The notes: generated from the letters alone by a model not told the origin. A stretch of 64,000 nt of DNA from 66-474 sp963771735 (GCA_963771735.1 CAVYUN010000002.1:62001-126000); one strand, 5' to 3'; positions 17,920 to 27,517 are shown, counted from the first letter of the stretch. Program-made: numbers and translations.

Positions 17920-18690
17920 TCAGCGGCCGGTGTAGCCGCCGTCGATCACCAGTTCGGTACCGGTGACGAAGCGCGATTCGTCGGAAGCCAGGTACACCAC
18001 GCCCCAGGCAATGTCATCGGGTTCACCCATGTGCCCGAGCGGATGCAGGGCGCCGATTTCGCGTCGGTGCTGCTCGAGGTCGCCGCCCTGGCCGCGCAGG
18101 AATTGCTCCACCATGTCCGTCCAGATGAACCCCGGGTGCACCGAATTCACGCGGATGCGGTCGCCGGCGTACAGCATCGCGTCGGTCTTGCTCATCAACC
18201 GCACCGCACCCTTGGACGCGTGGTAGGGCGGCGAGTCCGCCGCACCGACCAGACCATAGATCGAGGATAAATTGATGATGCTGCCGCGGCCGGCCTTGCG
18301 CAGGTGCGCGATTGCATGCTTGGTGCAAAAGAAAACGCCCTTCACGTTGATGGCCTGCACGTGGTCCCACTCGGCTTCGGTCAACTCGTGGGTGGGTTTG
18401 TTGGCCCCGGCGATACCGGCGTTGTTGACCAGCACGTCGATGCGTCCGAAGGCCTCGGCGACGCCGGCAATCATTCCGGCCACGTCGGCCTCGACGCCGA
18501 CATCGCAATGGAACCGGCGCACTTCCAGCCCCTCGGCGCGCAGTTCGGCCTCGCGCGCCGCGGCCTGGGCGTCGAGCACGTCTGCCATCGCCACGCGGGC
18601 ACCTTCCTCGGCCATGCGCCTTACGCACGCAAGACCGATGCCCTGCGCGCCCCCAGTCACGATCGCGACCTTGCCCGCCAACCTGCCCAT
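17920..18690 (-). CDS. SDR-family NAD(P)-dependent oxidoreductase
   Basis: A 256-residue classical short-chain dehydrogenase. It has the Rossmann motif TGGAQGIG (residues 12-19), NNAG, the catalytic Ser and YHASK (Tyr/Lys), and the closing segment FVTGTELVIDGGYTGR. ATG at 18690 follows GGAGG and is preferred to an earlier in-frame ATG at 18726. It resembles cyclohexanol or glucose-1-dehydrogenase-type enzymes, but the substrate is unknown. It stands alone between terC and the DUF924 gene. Confidence 0.88.
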   Translation of the reverse strand: MGRLAGKVAIVTGGAQGIGLACVRRMAEEGARVAMADVLDAQAAAREAELRAEGLEVRRFHCDVGVEADVAGMIAGVAEAFGRIDVLVNNAGIAGANKPTHELTEAEWDHVQAINVKGVFFCTKHAIAHLRKAGRGSIINLSSIYGLVGAADSPPYHASKGAVRLMSKTDAMLYAGDRIRVNSVHPGFIWTDMVEQFLRGQGGDLEQHRREIGALHPLGHMGEPDDIAWGVVYLASDESRFVTGTELVIDGGYTGR

Positions 18691-18779
18691 GTGCCGTCCT
18701 CCGCAATTCGCTACAGGATGGAGCACGACGACCCGTACTTGTTGACCTGCATCAACGAAACCGCACCCGCCGACGCCAG

Positions 18780-19319
18780 TCAGAACGAAGCGTCCGGCTC
18801 GGCAAGAAAGGTCAGCTCGGCGGGCGTCGAAGCACGCCCGAGCGCCGCATTGCGGTGCGGGTAGCGGCCGAAGCGGTCGACGATCGCCTTGTGCTTGAGC
18901 TCGAACCCGTGATTGTGCTCGAGTCCCGGCTGCCGGAACAGGCGCTCGGCCTGGACATGGATTTCACGTGATTCAGAGTGCATGAACGGCATGTACAGGA
19001 ATGCACGGCGCGCCGCGGGCATGTCGCGATCCGCACCCGCACGGATGGCCTCCTGCGCCAGCACCAGCGCCATGCCGTCGGTCGCGAACGCCCGCGGGCC
19101 ATCGCGGAAGAGGTTTCGCGAGAACTGGTCCAGCACGATGATCTCGGCCAGCCGGCCATCGGGCGAATCACGCCACGCCGCGAGTTCGCCACGCGCAGCC
19201 TTGGCGTGAAGCTCCGCAAAACGCTCCCGGATCACGGCATCGAACGCGGCATCCTTGCCGAAATGCTGCTCGGGCGCCGCCTCGCCGAACCAGAAATGCA
19301 GGACGTCTTGCGAATCCAC
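18780..19319 (-). CDS. DUF924 family protein
   Basis: A 179-residue soluble protein starting MDSQDVLHFWFGEAAPEQHF. VLDQFSRNLFRDGPRAFATD and LYMPFMHSES are the signature segments of DUF924, an all-alpha TPR-like family with no known activity. It lies 9 bp downstream of the membrane-protein gene at 19329-20213, so the two are likely co-transcribed. Confidence 0.88.
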   Translation of the reverse strand: MDSQDVLHFWFGEAAPEQHFGKDAAFDAVIRERFAELHAKAARGELAAWRDSPDGRLAEIIVLDQFSRNLFRDGPRAFATDGMALVLAQEAIRAGADRDMPAARRAFLYMPFMHSESREIHVQAERLFRQPGLEHNHGFELKHKAIVDRFGRYPHRNAALGRASTPAELTFLAEPDASF

Positions 19320-19328
19320 GGGCTTGGC

Positions 19329-20213
19329 TCACAGCCAGCTCTTGGCGGACTTTTCGCGGAACGCGCCGGCCACCAGTTGACTGTCGAACCCGGTGGGTGC
19401 CTCCCCATTCGCGGCATACAGGTAGATCGCGACCTGATAGATCGTCTGCAGGGTGGACTGCACCAGCGCCAGCGCAACCAGCCACACCACCAGCACAGCG
19501 CCGACCGCAAGCAGGACGGCCGGGGCCGCCTTGATCGCAAGGAAGAACACGATCATCGCCGGCACGATGCCGAACAGCCCGAATATCAATCCGAAACTCA
19601 CGTTGCCGATGATCTGCTCGCCCCATGTGCGTTTGAGCATTTCCACCGAGCGCTTGTAGGACTCGATCGGACCGCTGCCCTCGACCACCAGTACCGGTAC
19701 CACCAGGAACGATGTCACCGACCAGGCCATGCCGAGCAATCCGACCACCAGGCGGCCAACGAATCCCACCTTCTCCTCCAGCAAGCGCAACAGCATGCCG
19801 ACGGTGCTGGTCAGAAGCGCCCAGCCCAGGATCTGCGGCAATCGCTGCCACGCGAATGCGAGTCCGTAGCCGATGGTCGGCTGCTCGCCGTCGATCTGTT
19901 TCAACACGCAGGCGATCAGGGCCGAGTTGAAGAAGACGATCACGCAGTAGTTGAGGAAATAGAACACGAACATCGCCGCGTACATCGGCAACGACAATTG
20001 CGCCGGCCCGCCCGTCCTCGGCTGCCCGCCCAGCGCGACGAACGCCGGCACCGCGAACAACGCGATGACGAAAGCCAGTGCCAACCCCGAGATCATCGGA
20101 AACACGATCAGGCGCTTGTCCTGCTTCAGCATCCGCCAGGACGCGCCCATCAACTGCCAGGTTCGTGCGAATTTGCCCATGTCGGCATTACCCCCGATCG
20201 TGGTTGAGAGCAT
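19329..20213 (-). CDS. DUF6159-like multipass membrane protein
   Basis: A 294-residue inner-membrane protein with about six hydrophobic segments. The opening FARTWQLMGASWRMLKQDKR before the first helix is typical of the DUF6159 type. Function is unknown. AGGTGA seven bases before ATG 20213 supports that start; ATG 20180 (MGKFARTW) matches homologue N-termini equally well. It is probably an operon with the DUF924 gene. Confidence 0.75.
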   Translation of the reverse strand: MLSTTIGGNADMGKFARTWQLMGASWRMLKQDKRLIVFPMISGLALAFVIALFAVPAFVALGGQPRTGGPAQLSLPMYAAMFVFYFLNYCVIVFFNSALIACVLKQIDGEQPTIGYGLAFAWQRLPQILGWALLTSTVGMLLRLLEEKVGFVGRLVVGLLGMAWSVTSFLVVPVLVVEGSGPIESYKRSVEMLKRTWGEQIIGNVSFGLIFGLFGIVPAMIVFFLAIKAAPAVLLAVGAVLVVWLVALALVQSTLQTIYQVAIYLYAANGEAPTGFDSQLVAGAFREKSAKSWL

Positions 20214-20252
20214 GACGGCGTCACCTGGGACGCCGCCATTGTTGCGCCAGCA

Positions 20253-22235
20253 CTACTTCAGGTATTTCTGCATCCAGCCCACCCAGCGTCGGAAGACGTC
20301 GGTCTGCTGAACAATGTCGCCCGGGAAATGCGTGTCGGCCGGATACGCCCAGAATTCCACCGTAACGCCATTGTCGCGCAGTGCGTGGTACCACTCGAAG
20401 CTGTTGACCAGCGGCACGTTGGGGTCGCCCACGTCGCCCATGATCAGGGTCGGCGCCTTGACGTTGCGCGCGGACGCGATCGGCGATTGCTGGCGCCAGA
20501 TGTCCCAGTACTTTTCGGTCCACGGCGAACCGCCGAAGAAATACAGGTCACCGGTCTGGTAGTAGGCGATCGTGTAATCCATCACCCAGTCGGTCAGTGC
20601 CGCGCCGGACACCGCGGCCTTCCATGTGTCGTAGTGGCCGGTCAGCCAGGTGGTCATGTAGCCGCCGTACGACCAGCCGGACACCCCGATGCGGGATTCA
20701 TCGACGTTGCCGAGTTTCTCGACCGCCGCCAATCCGGCCATCGCGTCCTTGCCGGGACCCTCGCCCGTATCGCGGAAGATGGCGTGCTGGTAGGCATCGC
20801 CCAGGTTGGTGCTGCCGCGGTAGTTGGGCTGGAACACCAGGAACCCCGCCGCCGACAGCAACTGCGGCAGCGGCGAGAACACCTGCGTGGATGCGCCCTC
20901 GGGGCCACCGTGGATCACCAGCACCAGCGGATACTTTCCGCCCTTGCGATAGTCCAGCGGATACGTCAGCACGCCGTCCTCGTCGAACCCGTCCAGGGTC
21001 CAGCGCACCGGCTCGCTGCGGCCAAGGTCCAGCTTGTCCACGAACGCATTGACGTCGGTCAGCCGGCGCGGCTTCGAGTTCGCCGAGCCCATCACGTACA
21101 ACTCGCCCGGGTGCGTTGACGTCGAACCGATGAACGCAATCGCTCCGTTCTTCGCGACACTCAGCTCGCCGCCAGCCTCGACACCGCCAAGATCGAGCAA
21201 TCGCGCGGACCCGGACAACGGCTGCGTCCACAACACCGAATGGGTGCCGAGTTCGCCCTGCAACAGCAGCGCCTTGCCGTTCGGCAACCATGCGTAGGCA
21301 TTGAAATTGCGCGCCAACGCCGCCGTGGCATCGCGTGTCGCACCGTCGCCGCCGACGTACACCGCGTTGCCGTTGTTCTGGTCGCCGTTGCGCGGACGCA
21401 TGAACGCATAGGCATTCCCGCCAGCGGCGTAGGCGAAATCGCTGGAGCCTTGGTCCGACACCAGCGTCACCGGCTTGCCCTTGCCGTCCGCGGGCACCGC
21501 GTCGATCACTGAATGGAACGACGGTCCCCAGTACGGACCCGGAAACCGCGTGAACACGACGCGCTTGCCGTCGCGGCTCCAGGCCAGCGGCGTCGCGCCT
21601 TCCTGGTCGGTCTGCAGCGAATAGTCCCCCTCGGTCAGGCGCGTCGGTTTGCCACCCGCCGCGTCGACCACCCACAGGTGCCAGGAGGCCAGGTCCTTGC
21701 GCAGCAGGAAGTTGCCGGCGGTGACCTGGAACGCCTTGTCGTGGGCCTTGATCGCCTTTTCGTTGACCGGCGGATCCTGGGTGATGTACGCGATCCGGCT
21801 GCCGTCCGGGCTCCAGGTGAATTCGTCGATGCCCTGCTTCGCGTCTGTAATGCGCTGCGCATCGCCGCCCGCCAGCGGCATCACGTATATCTGCGACTGC
21901 TTGGTCTTGGAGTCCTTCGCCAGGAATGCCAGGCGCGTGCCGTCGGGCGACCAGCGCGGCGAGGACACGTCCTCCCGATCACGGGTCAGCGCACGCTTCG
22001 TGCCACTCGCGACGTCGACCACGTCGATCTCGGTGTCGCGCTTGTCGGTCTTCCAGACCGGCGTGGACTCGACGAGGGCCACGGACCTGCCATCGGGTGA
22101 GAACTGCGGATCGGAGAGCCGGACCAGTTTCTGCAGGTCATCGAGCTTGAAGGGCGTGGCCGCGAGCGACGCCAAGGGCACGCCGATCAGGGATACCGCC
22201 AACACCGCCAGACACCAGGCACGCAAACGTTTCAT
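20253..22235 (-). CDS. Secreted S9-family prolyl oligopeptidase (acylaminoacyl-peptidase/DPP IV-like)
   Basis: A 660-residue serine peptidase. The signal peptide (MKRLRAWCLAVLAVSLIGVP) starts at ATG 22235. A seven-bladed TolB/WD40-like propeller follows, with repeats such as DPQFSPDGRSVALV and EFTWSPDGSRIAYI. The alpha/beta-hydrolase domain carries GVSGWSYGGYMTTW (nucleophile Ser near residue 520), GDVGDPNVPL (Asp region) and ADTHFPG (His). It probably acts on periplasmic or exported oligopeptides. It is divergent from the fadH-type gene across 90 bp. Confidence 0.9.
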   Translation of the reverse strand: MKRLRAWCLAVLAVSLIGVPLASLAATPFKLDDLQKLVRLSDPQFSPDGRSVALVESTPVWKTDKRDTEIDVVDVASGTKRALTRDREDVSSPRWSPDGTRLAFLAKDSKTKQSQIYVMPLAGGDAQRITDAKQGIDEFTWSPDGSRIAYITQDPPVNEKAIKAHDKAFQVTAGNFLLRKDLASWHLWVVDAAGGKPTRLTEGDYSLQTDQEGATPLAWSRDGKRVVFTRFPGPYWGPSFHSVIDAVPADGKGKPVTLVSDQGSSDFAYAAGGNAYAFMRPRNGDQNNGNAVYVGGDGATRDATAALARNFNAYAWLPNGKALLLQGELGTHSVLWTQPLSGSARLLDLGGVEAGGELSVAKNGAIAFIGSTSTHPGELYVMGSANSKPRRLTDVNAFVDKLDLGRSEPVRWTLDGFDEDGVLTYPLDYRKGGKYPLVLVIHGGPEGASTQVFSPLPQLLSAAGFLVFQPNYRGSTNLGDAYQHAIFRDTGEGPGKDAMAGLAAVEKLGNVDESRIGVSGWSYGGYMTTWLTGHYDTWKAAVSGAALTDWVMDYTIAYYQTGDLYFFGGSPWTEKYWDIWRQQSPIASARNVKAPTLIMGDVGDPNVPLVNSFEWYHALRDNGVTVEFWAYPADTHFPGDIVQQTDVFRRWVGWMQKYLK

Positions 22236-22325
22236 GAAGCCCCCGGATCGAAACCCTGCGCCGCCTCGGGCGCGTTCCGGCAAGCATAGCGCGCGCCGCA
22301 CTTGCCGACACCACACTGCGGCGGC

Positions 22326-24371
22326 ATGCTCGTCGCAATGGCCACGCCCCACGGTTCCTATCCACATCTGCTCGCACCGCTCGACCTCGGCTTCTGCACG
22401 TTGCCCAACCGCGTGCTGATGGGATCGATGCATACCGGTCTCGAGGACCACGCACGCGATTTCGGCAAGCTCGCCGAATACTTCGCCACGCGCGCACGCG
22501 GCGGCGTCGGGTTGATGGTGACCGGCGGCTTTTCACCCGACATCACGGGCTGGTTGAAACCGTTTTCAAGTCGATTGTCATCGCGCTGGCAGGTCGCGCC
22601 GCATCGCCGCATCACCGATGCCGTGCATGCCGTGGGCGGGCGCATCTGCCTGCAGGTCCTGCACGCGGGACGTTATGGCTATCACCCGTTGAGCGTCGCG
22701 CCATCAAGGATCAAGTCGCCGATCACGCCGTTCACGCCGCGCGCGCTGGGCGACCGCGGCGTCGAACGCACGATCCATGCGTTCGCGCGCTGCGCGAAGC
22801 TTGCGCAGGACGCAGGCTACGACGGCGTGGAAATCATGGGCAGCGAGGGCTATCTGATCAACCAGTTCCTCGCAGAACGCAGCAACCGGCGCACGGACCG
22901 CTGGGGCGGTTCGGCGGAAAACCGGATGCGTTTTCCCGTCGAAATCGTGCGCCGCGCGCGCGAACGAGTCGGCCGCGAGTTCATCATCATTTATCGCCTG
23001 TCGATGCTGGACCTGGTTGACCGCGCGCAAGCCTGGGACGAAATCGTCGCGCTGGCGAAACAGGTCGAAGTCGCCGGCGCCACCCTGATCAACACGGGTA
23101 TCGGTTGGCACGAGGCGCGCATCCCGACCATCGTGACAAGCGTTCCGCGCGCCGGGTTCACCTGGGTGACGCGGCGCATGAAGGAACACGTGCGCATACC
23201 GCTGATCACCACCAACCGCATCAACATGCCCGAAGTCGCGGAGCGCGTGCTCGCGGATGGCGACGCCGACATGGTATCGATGGCGCGCCCGCTGCTGGCC
23301 GATCCCGACTGGGTGAGCAAGGCACGCAGTGGACGTGCAGCATCGATCAACCCCTGCATCGCCTGCAACCAGGCCTGCCTCGATCACGTGTTCGAAGACA
23401 GGCGCGCCAGTTGCCTGATGAACCCGCGTGCGTGTCATGAAACGGAGCTGGTAGAAACGCCGGCCACGAAAAGGAAACGCTACGCGGTGGTGGGGGCCGG
23501 GCCGGCCGGCGTAACCGCCGCGATCACGCTGGCGCAGCGCGGCCATGCGGTTGCCCTGTATGAACAGTCGAACGCAATCGGCGGGCAGTTCAACTTGGCC
23601 ATGCGCATCCCTGGCAAGGAGGAATACGCCGAGCCGATGCGTTACTGGAACAACCTGCTCGCGGAACTCGGCGTCGAAGTGCATTTGAGCACGCGCGTCG
23701 ATGCCACGAGGTTGAAGACTGGCAACCATGACGCCGTGATCATCGCCACCGGCGTCACGCCGCGCGATCCGGACATACCCGGACAGGACCACCCGATGGT
23801 GCTGGGTTATCACGATGCGATAGCAGGTGGACGCGCAATCGGCCGGCGCGTGGCGATCATCGGCGCGGGCGGCATCGGCTTCGACGTGGCCGAATTCCTG
23901 ACCCAGCCCGCGCCGTCGCCGACAACCGACATTGGGCGCTGGACCCGCGAGTGGGGCGTGGACGCCACGCTCAAGCACCGCGGCGGACTCGAAAGACCAC
24001 ATACCGAAGCGTCTCCACGCAAAGTCTGGCTGCTGCAGCGCACGCCCGGAAAGCCCGGCAAGCGGCTCAACAAGACCACCGGCTGGGTGCACCGCGCCGC
24101 GCTCAAGGCCAAGGGCGTGAAGATGCTGGGCGGCGTGGCTTACGAGCGCATCGACGATGCGGGCCTGCATGTCACGATCGAAAGCCAGCCGCGGACCCTC
24201 GCCGTGGACAACGTGATCATCTGCGCCGGGCAGGAATCCAACCGCACACTCGCCGATGAACTGAAGGCACTGGGCACCACGGTGCACGTGATCGGCGGCG
24301 CCGACGTCGCGGTCGAACTCGACGCCAAGCGCGCAATCAGGCAGGCGACCGAACTCGCCGACACGCTCTGA
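22326..24371 (+). CDS. fadH: 2,4-Dienoyl-CoA reductase (NADPH), FadH type
   Basis: A 681-residue Old-Yellow-Enzyme-type flavoenzyme. An FMN TIM barrel opens with LLAPLDLGFCTLPNRVLMGS, very close to E. coli FadH, and contains CLQVLHAGRYGYHP. The 4Fe-4S cysteines are in NPCIACNQACLDHVF plus a Cys in RASCLMNP. The C-terminal FAD/NADPH half shows YAVVGAGPAGVTAAITLAQR and VAIIGAGGIGFDVAEFL. It reduces dienoyl-CoA during beta-oxidation of unsaturated fatty acids. ATG codons at 22326 and 22338 are both plausible and neither has a good ribosome site. Confidence 0.9.
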   Translation: MLVAMATPHGSYPHLLAPLDLGFCTLPNRVLMGSMHTGLEDHARDFGKLAEYFATRARGGVGLMVTGGFSPDITGWLKPFSSRLSSRWQVAPHRRITDAVHAVGGRICLQVLHAGRYGYHPLSVAPSRIKSPITPFTPRALGDRGVERTIHAFARCAKLAQDAGYDGVEIMGSEGYLINQFLAERSNRRTDRWGGSAENRMRFPVEIVRRARERVGREFIIIYRLSMLDLVDRAQAWDEIVALAKQVEVAGATLINTGIGWHEARIPTIVTSVPRAGFTWVTRRMKEHVRIPLITTNRINMPEVAERVLADGDADMVSMARPLLADPDWVSKARSGRAASINPCIACNQACLDHVFEDRRASCLMNPRACHETELVETPATKRKRYAVVGAGPAGVTAAITLAQRGHAVALYEQSNAIGGQFNLAMRIPGKEEYAEPMRYWNNLLAELGVEVHLSTRVDATRLKTGNHDAVIIATGVTPRDPDIPGQDHPMVLGYHDAIAGGRAIGRRVAIIGAGGIGFDVAEFLTQPAPSPTTDIGRWTREWGVDATLKHRGGLERPHTEASPRKVWLLQRTPGKPGKRLNKTTGWVHRAALKAKGVKMLGGVAYERIDDAGLHVTIESQPRTLAVDNVIICAGQESNRTLADELKALGTTVHVIGGADVAVELDAKRAIRQATELADTL

Positions 24372-24446
24372 ATCTGCGTTCGCCGCCACGAACGCTGCGT
24401 TCACGCCTGCAGCTTGATACATGCGCCGCCTGAACGCATATTCAAA

Positions 24447-24460
24447 AGGTTGTTCAACCT
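24447..24460. promoter_or_regulatory. Inverted repeat in the gst leader
   Basis: AGGTTG-TT-CAACCT is a perfect 6-bp inverted repeat with a 2-base centre. It ends three bases before the AAGGAG of the GST gene. It could be an operator or a small hairpin; no regulator is identified. Confidence 0.3.
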
Positions 24461-24475
24461 GCCAAGGAGTTCTTG

Positions 24476-25096
24476 ATGAAGCTGTACACGTCACCCGGTG
24501 CCTGCTCGATGACCGACCACATCGTGCTGGAATGGATCGGCCAGCCTTATACCGCCCATATCGTCAGCCGCGACGAGCGCGCCACCCCCGAATTCCGCCA
24601 GCTCAATCCCGCGGGCGCGGTGCCCGTATTGGAGGACGGTGACTGGGTGCTGACCCAGAACGCCGCGATCCTGAATTACCTCGCCGACAAGTTTCCCGAA
24701 GCAAAGCTCGGCGGCGACGGCACGCCGAAGGGCCGCGCGGAGGTGAACCGCTGGCTGGGCTTCCTCAATGCCGACATGCACCCGGCGTTCAAGCCCCTGT
24801 TCGGCGCGACAAATTATCTTGGGGACAAGACCGCGATCGAGAAGACCCAAGGCAACGCCCGCAAGCAATTGCGTGGCCTGTTCGAGCGCTGCGATGCGCA
24901 ACTCGGCAAGCACGACTGGCTGGCCGGCACGCGTTCCATCGCCGACCCTTACCTGTTCGTGATGCTGCGCTGGGCCAAGGGCCTCAAGGTGGACCTGTCG
25001 GGCCTCGACAACCTCGCGAAGTTCGAGCAGCGCATGCGTGCCGATGCGGACGTGCAGAAAGTATTGAAGGACGAAGGCATCGACCAGGCAGCCTGA
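24476..25096 (+). CDS. Glutathione S-transferase family protein (beta-class-like)
   Basis: A 206-residue two-domain GST. The thioredoxin-like N-terminal domain begins MKLYTSPGACSMTDH, with the Cys used by bacterial beta-class enzymes, and contains NPAGAVPVLEDG and the Asn-rich TQNAAILNYLADKFP. The helical C-terminal domain includes the N-capping motif SIADPYLFVMLRW. ATG at 24476 follows AAGGAG by six bases. The physiological substrate is unknown. It stands alone, convergent with the ion channel gene. Confidence 0.9.
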   Translation: MKLYTSPGACSMTDHIVLEWIGQPYTAHIVSRDERATPEFRQLNPAGAVPVLEDGDWVLTQNAAILNYLADKFPEAKLGGDGTPKGRAEVNRWLGFLNADMHPAFKPLFGATNYLGDKTAIEKTQGNARKQLRGLFERCDAQLGKHDWLAGTRSIADPYLFVMLRWAKGLKVDLSGLDNLAKFEQRMRADADVQKVLKDEGIDQAA

Positions 25097-25122
25097 GCGG
25101 CTGGCCCTGCGATTTGGACGGA

Positions 25123-25145
25123 GCGGCCGCGCATCGCGCGGCCGC
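25123..25145. terminator. Strong hairpin between convergent gst and channel genes
   Basis: GCGGCCGCGC and its complement form a perfect 10-bp G+C stem around the 3-base loop ATC. It lies between two convergent stop codons, where a bidirectional terminator is expected. There is no T-tract, so intrinsic termination is uncertain. Confidence 0.45.
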
Positions 25146-25157
25146 GTGCCGCAGCGC

Positions 25158-25673
25158 TCAATCGCGTTTCCAGTAGCGCACCATTTCCAGGTAGCTGAAC
25201 GAAGCTGACCAGGTAATCAGCACGAAACCGGTCAGCGCCTCGGTACCGCTGATGAAGCGTAGCGGCCCGGTCGGGATGACATCGCCGAAACCGACGGTCG
25301 AGTAGGTCATCGCTGAAAAGTAGACATGATCCAGGATCGACCCCGACAAAATCCCATGGATGCTTCCGGCCAGCGGCGTGGCCCATCCCAGGGCAAACAG
25401 CACCAGGCCGAACAACCATATCTCGGCCACATGCAGCACGAGGACGCCGAAGATTCCCAGCAGAACGCGCCGGCGCGCGTACGACGTCATCCTTGCCAGG
25501 CGACGGGACAAGAAAGACAGACCCTCATAGTGGACCAGCACGCACGCCCCGACGGTCAGAGCGGTAGCGCCTGCCACCAGGAGGTTCACGCCCCAATGGT
25601 CGTACTCCGAGACCCGCGAAATGGCGCCTTGCACGACGCCATCCAGCAACATCGACACGGCAAGCAGGCGCAT
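25158..25673 (-). CDS. Small potassium-channel-like protein (ion channel domain)
   Basis: A 171-residue membrane protein with four hydrophobic segments. The last two form a pore domain with the selectivity filter TYSTVGFGDVIPTG, close to the TVGYGD of K+ channels, with Phe in the third filter position. No RCK or cyclic-nucleotide domain is present. It starts 56 bp downstream of prpC and may be the last gene of that transcript, though no functional link to propionate is known. Confidence 0.82.
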   Translation of the reverse strand: MRLLAVSMLLDGVVQGAISRVSEYDHWGVNLLVAGATALTVGACVLVHYEGLSFLSRRLARMTSYARRRVLLGIFGVLVLHVAEIWLFGLVLFALGWATPLAGSIHGILSGSILDHVYFSAMTYSTVGFGDVIPTGPLRFISGTEALTGFVLITWSASFSYLEMVRYWKRD

Positions 25674-25728
25674 GGCGGTAACTCCCGTGGCAAACCCTCG
25701 GACGACCGTCGCAGCCGCGCTTCAGGTC

Positions 25729-26880
25729 TCAACGCTTCTCGATCGGCGTGTAGGACTGGTCTTCCGGTCCGGTGTAATTCGCGCTCGGACGGATGATCTT
25801 GCCGTCCGTGCGCTGCTCCATCACGTGCGCGGACCAGCCCGACGTGCGCGCAATCACGAACAGCGGCGTGAACATCGCGGTCGGCACGCCCAGCATGTGA
25901 TAGACGCTGGCCGAATACCAGTCGAGGTTCGGGAACATCTTCTTGAGTTCCATCATCACGTTCTCGATGCGCTCGGACACCTCGAACAGGCGAGGATTGC
26001 TGCCGTCCGTGCACAGCTTGCGCGAGATTTCCTTGATGATCGGGTTGCGCGGATCGCCGATGGTATACACGGGATGGCCAAACCCGATCACGATCTCCTT
26101 GTTGGCGACGCGCTGCCGAATGTCTGCCTCGGCCTCGTCTGCGGAGCGGTAACGGCTGATGGTCTCCATCGCCACCTCGTTGGCGCCGCCGTGCTTGGGG
26201 CCACGCAGCGCACCGATCGCGCCGGTGATCGCCGAATACATGTCCGCGCCGGTGCCCGCGATCACGCGCGCGGTGAACGTCGAAGCGTTGAATTCATGCT
26301 CGGCATACAGGATCAGCGACTTGTCCAGTGCGTTCGCATGCAATTCGCTGGGCGGCTTGCCATGCAACAGGTGCAGGAAGTGTGCGGCGATGGTTTCATC
26401 GTCGGTTTCGACCTCGATGCGGCGGCCGTTGTGGCTGTAGTGAAACCAGTACAGCAGCACCGACCCGAAACTCGCCATCAGGCGATCGGCGATGTCACGC
26501 GCGCCGGTGACGTTGTGGTCGCCCGCTTCCGGCAGCACCGTGCCCAGCACCGAGCAACCCGTACGCATCACGTCCATCGGATGGGTGGACGCCGGCAGCA
26601 GTTCCAGCGCGGCCTTGACCGGTTGCGGCAGCCCACGCAGGCGTTTCAGCTTGGCACGATACGCATTCAACTCGGCCCAGGTCGGCAGGTGCTCGTGCAC
26701 CAGCAGGTACGCGATTTCCTCGAACGTCGCCTTGGTGGCGAGGTCGTGGATGTCGTAGCCGCGGTAGTGCAGGTCGTTGCCGCTGCGGCCCACCGTGCAC
26801 AACGCGGTATTGCCGGCGGCGACGCCGGAAAGCGCCACCGATTTCTTGGCCTTTGGAAGAACCTGTGCGTTGTCGCTCAT
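25729..26880 (-). CDS. prpC: 2-Methylcitrate synthase
   Basis: A 383-residue citrate-synthase-fold enzyme, the short PrpC length. It carries LHYRGYDIHDLATKATFEEI near the start, GPKHGGANEVAME (active-site His) and IGFGHPVYTIGDPRN (second His). It condenses propionyl-CoA with oxaloacetate. ATG 26880 (MSDNAQVL) is preferred: GAGAGG lies nine bases before it but directly abuts the other ATG at 26889. Presence of prpB upstream and prpD nearby supports PrpC over GltA. Confidence 0.92.
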   Translation of the reverse strand: MSDNAQVLPKAKKSVALSGVAAGNTALCTVGRSGNDLHYRGYDIHDLATKATFEEIAYLLVHEHLPTWAELNAYRAKLKRLRGLPQPVKAALELLPASTHPMDVMRTGCSVLGTVLPEAGDHNVTGARDIADRLMASFGSVLLYWFHYSHNGRRIEVETDDETIAAHFLHLLHGKPPSELHANALDKSLILYAEHEFNASTFTARVIAGTGADMYSAITGAIGALRGPKHGGANEVAMETISRYRSADEAEADIRQRVANKEIVIGFGHPVYTIGDPRNPIIKEISRKLCTDGSNPRLFEVSERIENVMMELKKMFPNLDWYSASVYHMLGVPTAMFTPLFVIARTSGWSAHVMEQRTDGKIIRPSANYTGPEDQSYTPIEKR

Positions 26881-26893
26881 TGCATTCATCCTC

Positions 26894-27511
26894 TCAATTG
26901 TTGAATACGTCCGCTGGTGGCAATCGCGGGCACCGGTCGACGGGTTTCACGCGCAGTTGCAGCCCCATCGACGTTGGCGGAACGACGTTGCCGTTGCTGG
27001 ATATCCAGCAATCGTCAAGGGTCGAGCAAAAACAGATGTCCAACGCAACCCGATTCATGGCGGCATCATGGAATCGCTTCCAGAGATCCGGGTCGGGGAA
27101 CCGAATGATCTGCAGTTTTTCACCCGGACTCAGCACGTCGCGGTTGATCGTTGTCTGGACGAAATTATGCGGCGGTATTCCCATGATACCCAGCACGTGT
27201 TTCCAGTCTTTCTGCGGCCGGCCATCAAGCTTGAGCTGCACGCTGCGCACGATCGCCGGTCCCACGCCCTTGTTGTCCACGGTCAGTGCATGGGTCACGT
27301 CATCATTGCCACTGATCAGATACGGCCACACCTGCGCGCGCACCTGCTGGCGCTGGATCTCGGCGGTGTATCGCTGGACGTAAGCGGTGTAGCCGGCGAC
27401 GATCAGGGCCAGGAACCCGACCAGCGAGGCGATGATCGCGGCGACCGCATCCCACTTGATCTCGCGGCGCGACGGGGACGATCTGCCTTGTTGGTCGTGC
27501 GGTTCGGTCAT
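26894..27511 (-). CDS. Membrane-anchored protein of unknown function (paralogue 2 in the prp operon)
   Basis: A 205-residue protein that I cannot assign to a named family. A cytoplasmic N-terminus (REIKWDAVAAI) leads into one membrane helix (about 20-42). Then come YTAEIQRQQVRAQVWPYLIS and a soluble domain with NKGVGPAIVRSVQLKLDGRP, VLSPGEKL and two Cys-containing segments (DICFCSTLDDCW). It is clearly paralogous to the next gene upstream (27518-28105). It lies 6 bp after that gene and 13 bp before prpC, so it is part of the prpB-prpC transcript. Confidence 0.8.
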   Translation of the reverse strand: MTEPHDQQGRSSPSRREIKWDAVAAIIASLVGFLALIVAGYTAYVQRYTAEIQRQQVRAQVWPYLISGNDDVTHALTVDNKGVGPAIVRSVQLKLDGRPQKDWKHVLGIMGIPPHNFVQTTINRDVLSPGEKLQIIRFPDPDLWKRFHDAAMNRVALDICFCSTLDDCWISSNGNVVPPTSMGLQLRVKPVDRCPRLPPADVFNN

Positions 27512-27517
27512 TTTGCA

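Noticed and set aside
22704..24494. A 596-codon open frame opposite the fadH-type gene
   Set aside because: It is a shadow of a strongly conserved gene, rich in His, Arg and Ala with no domain.
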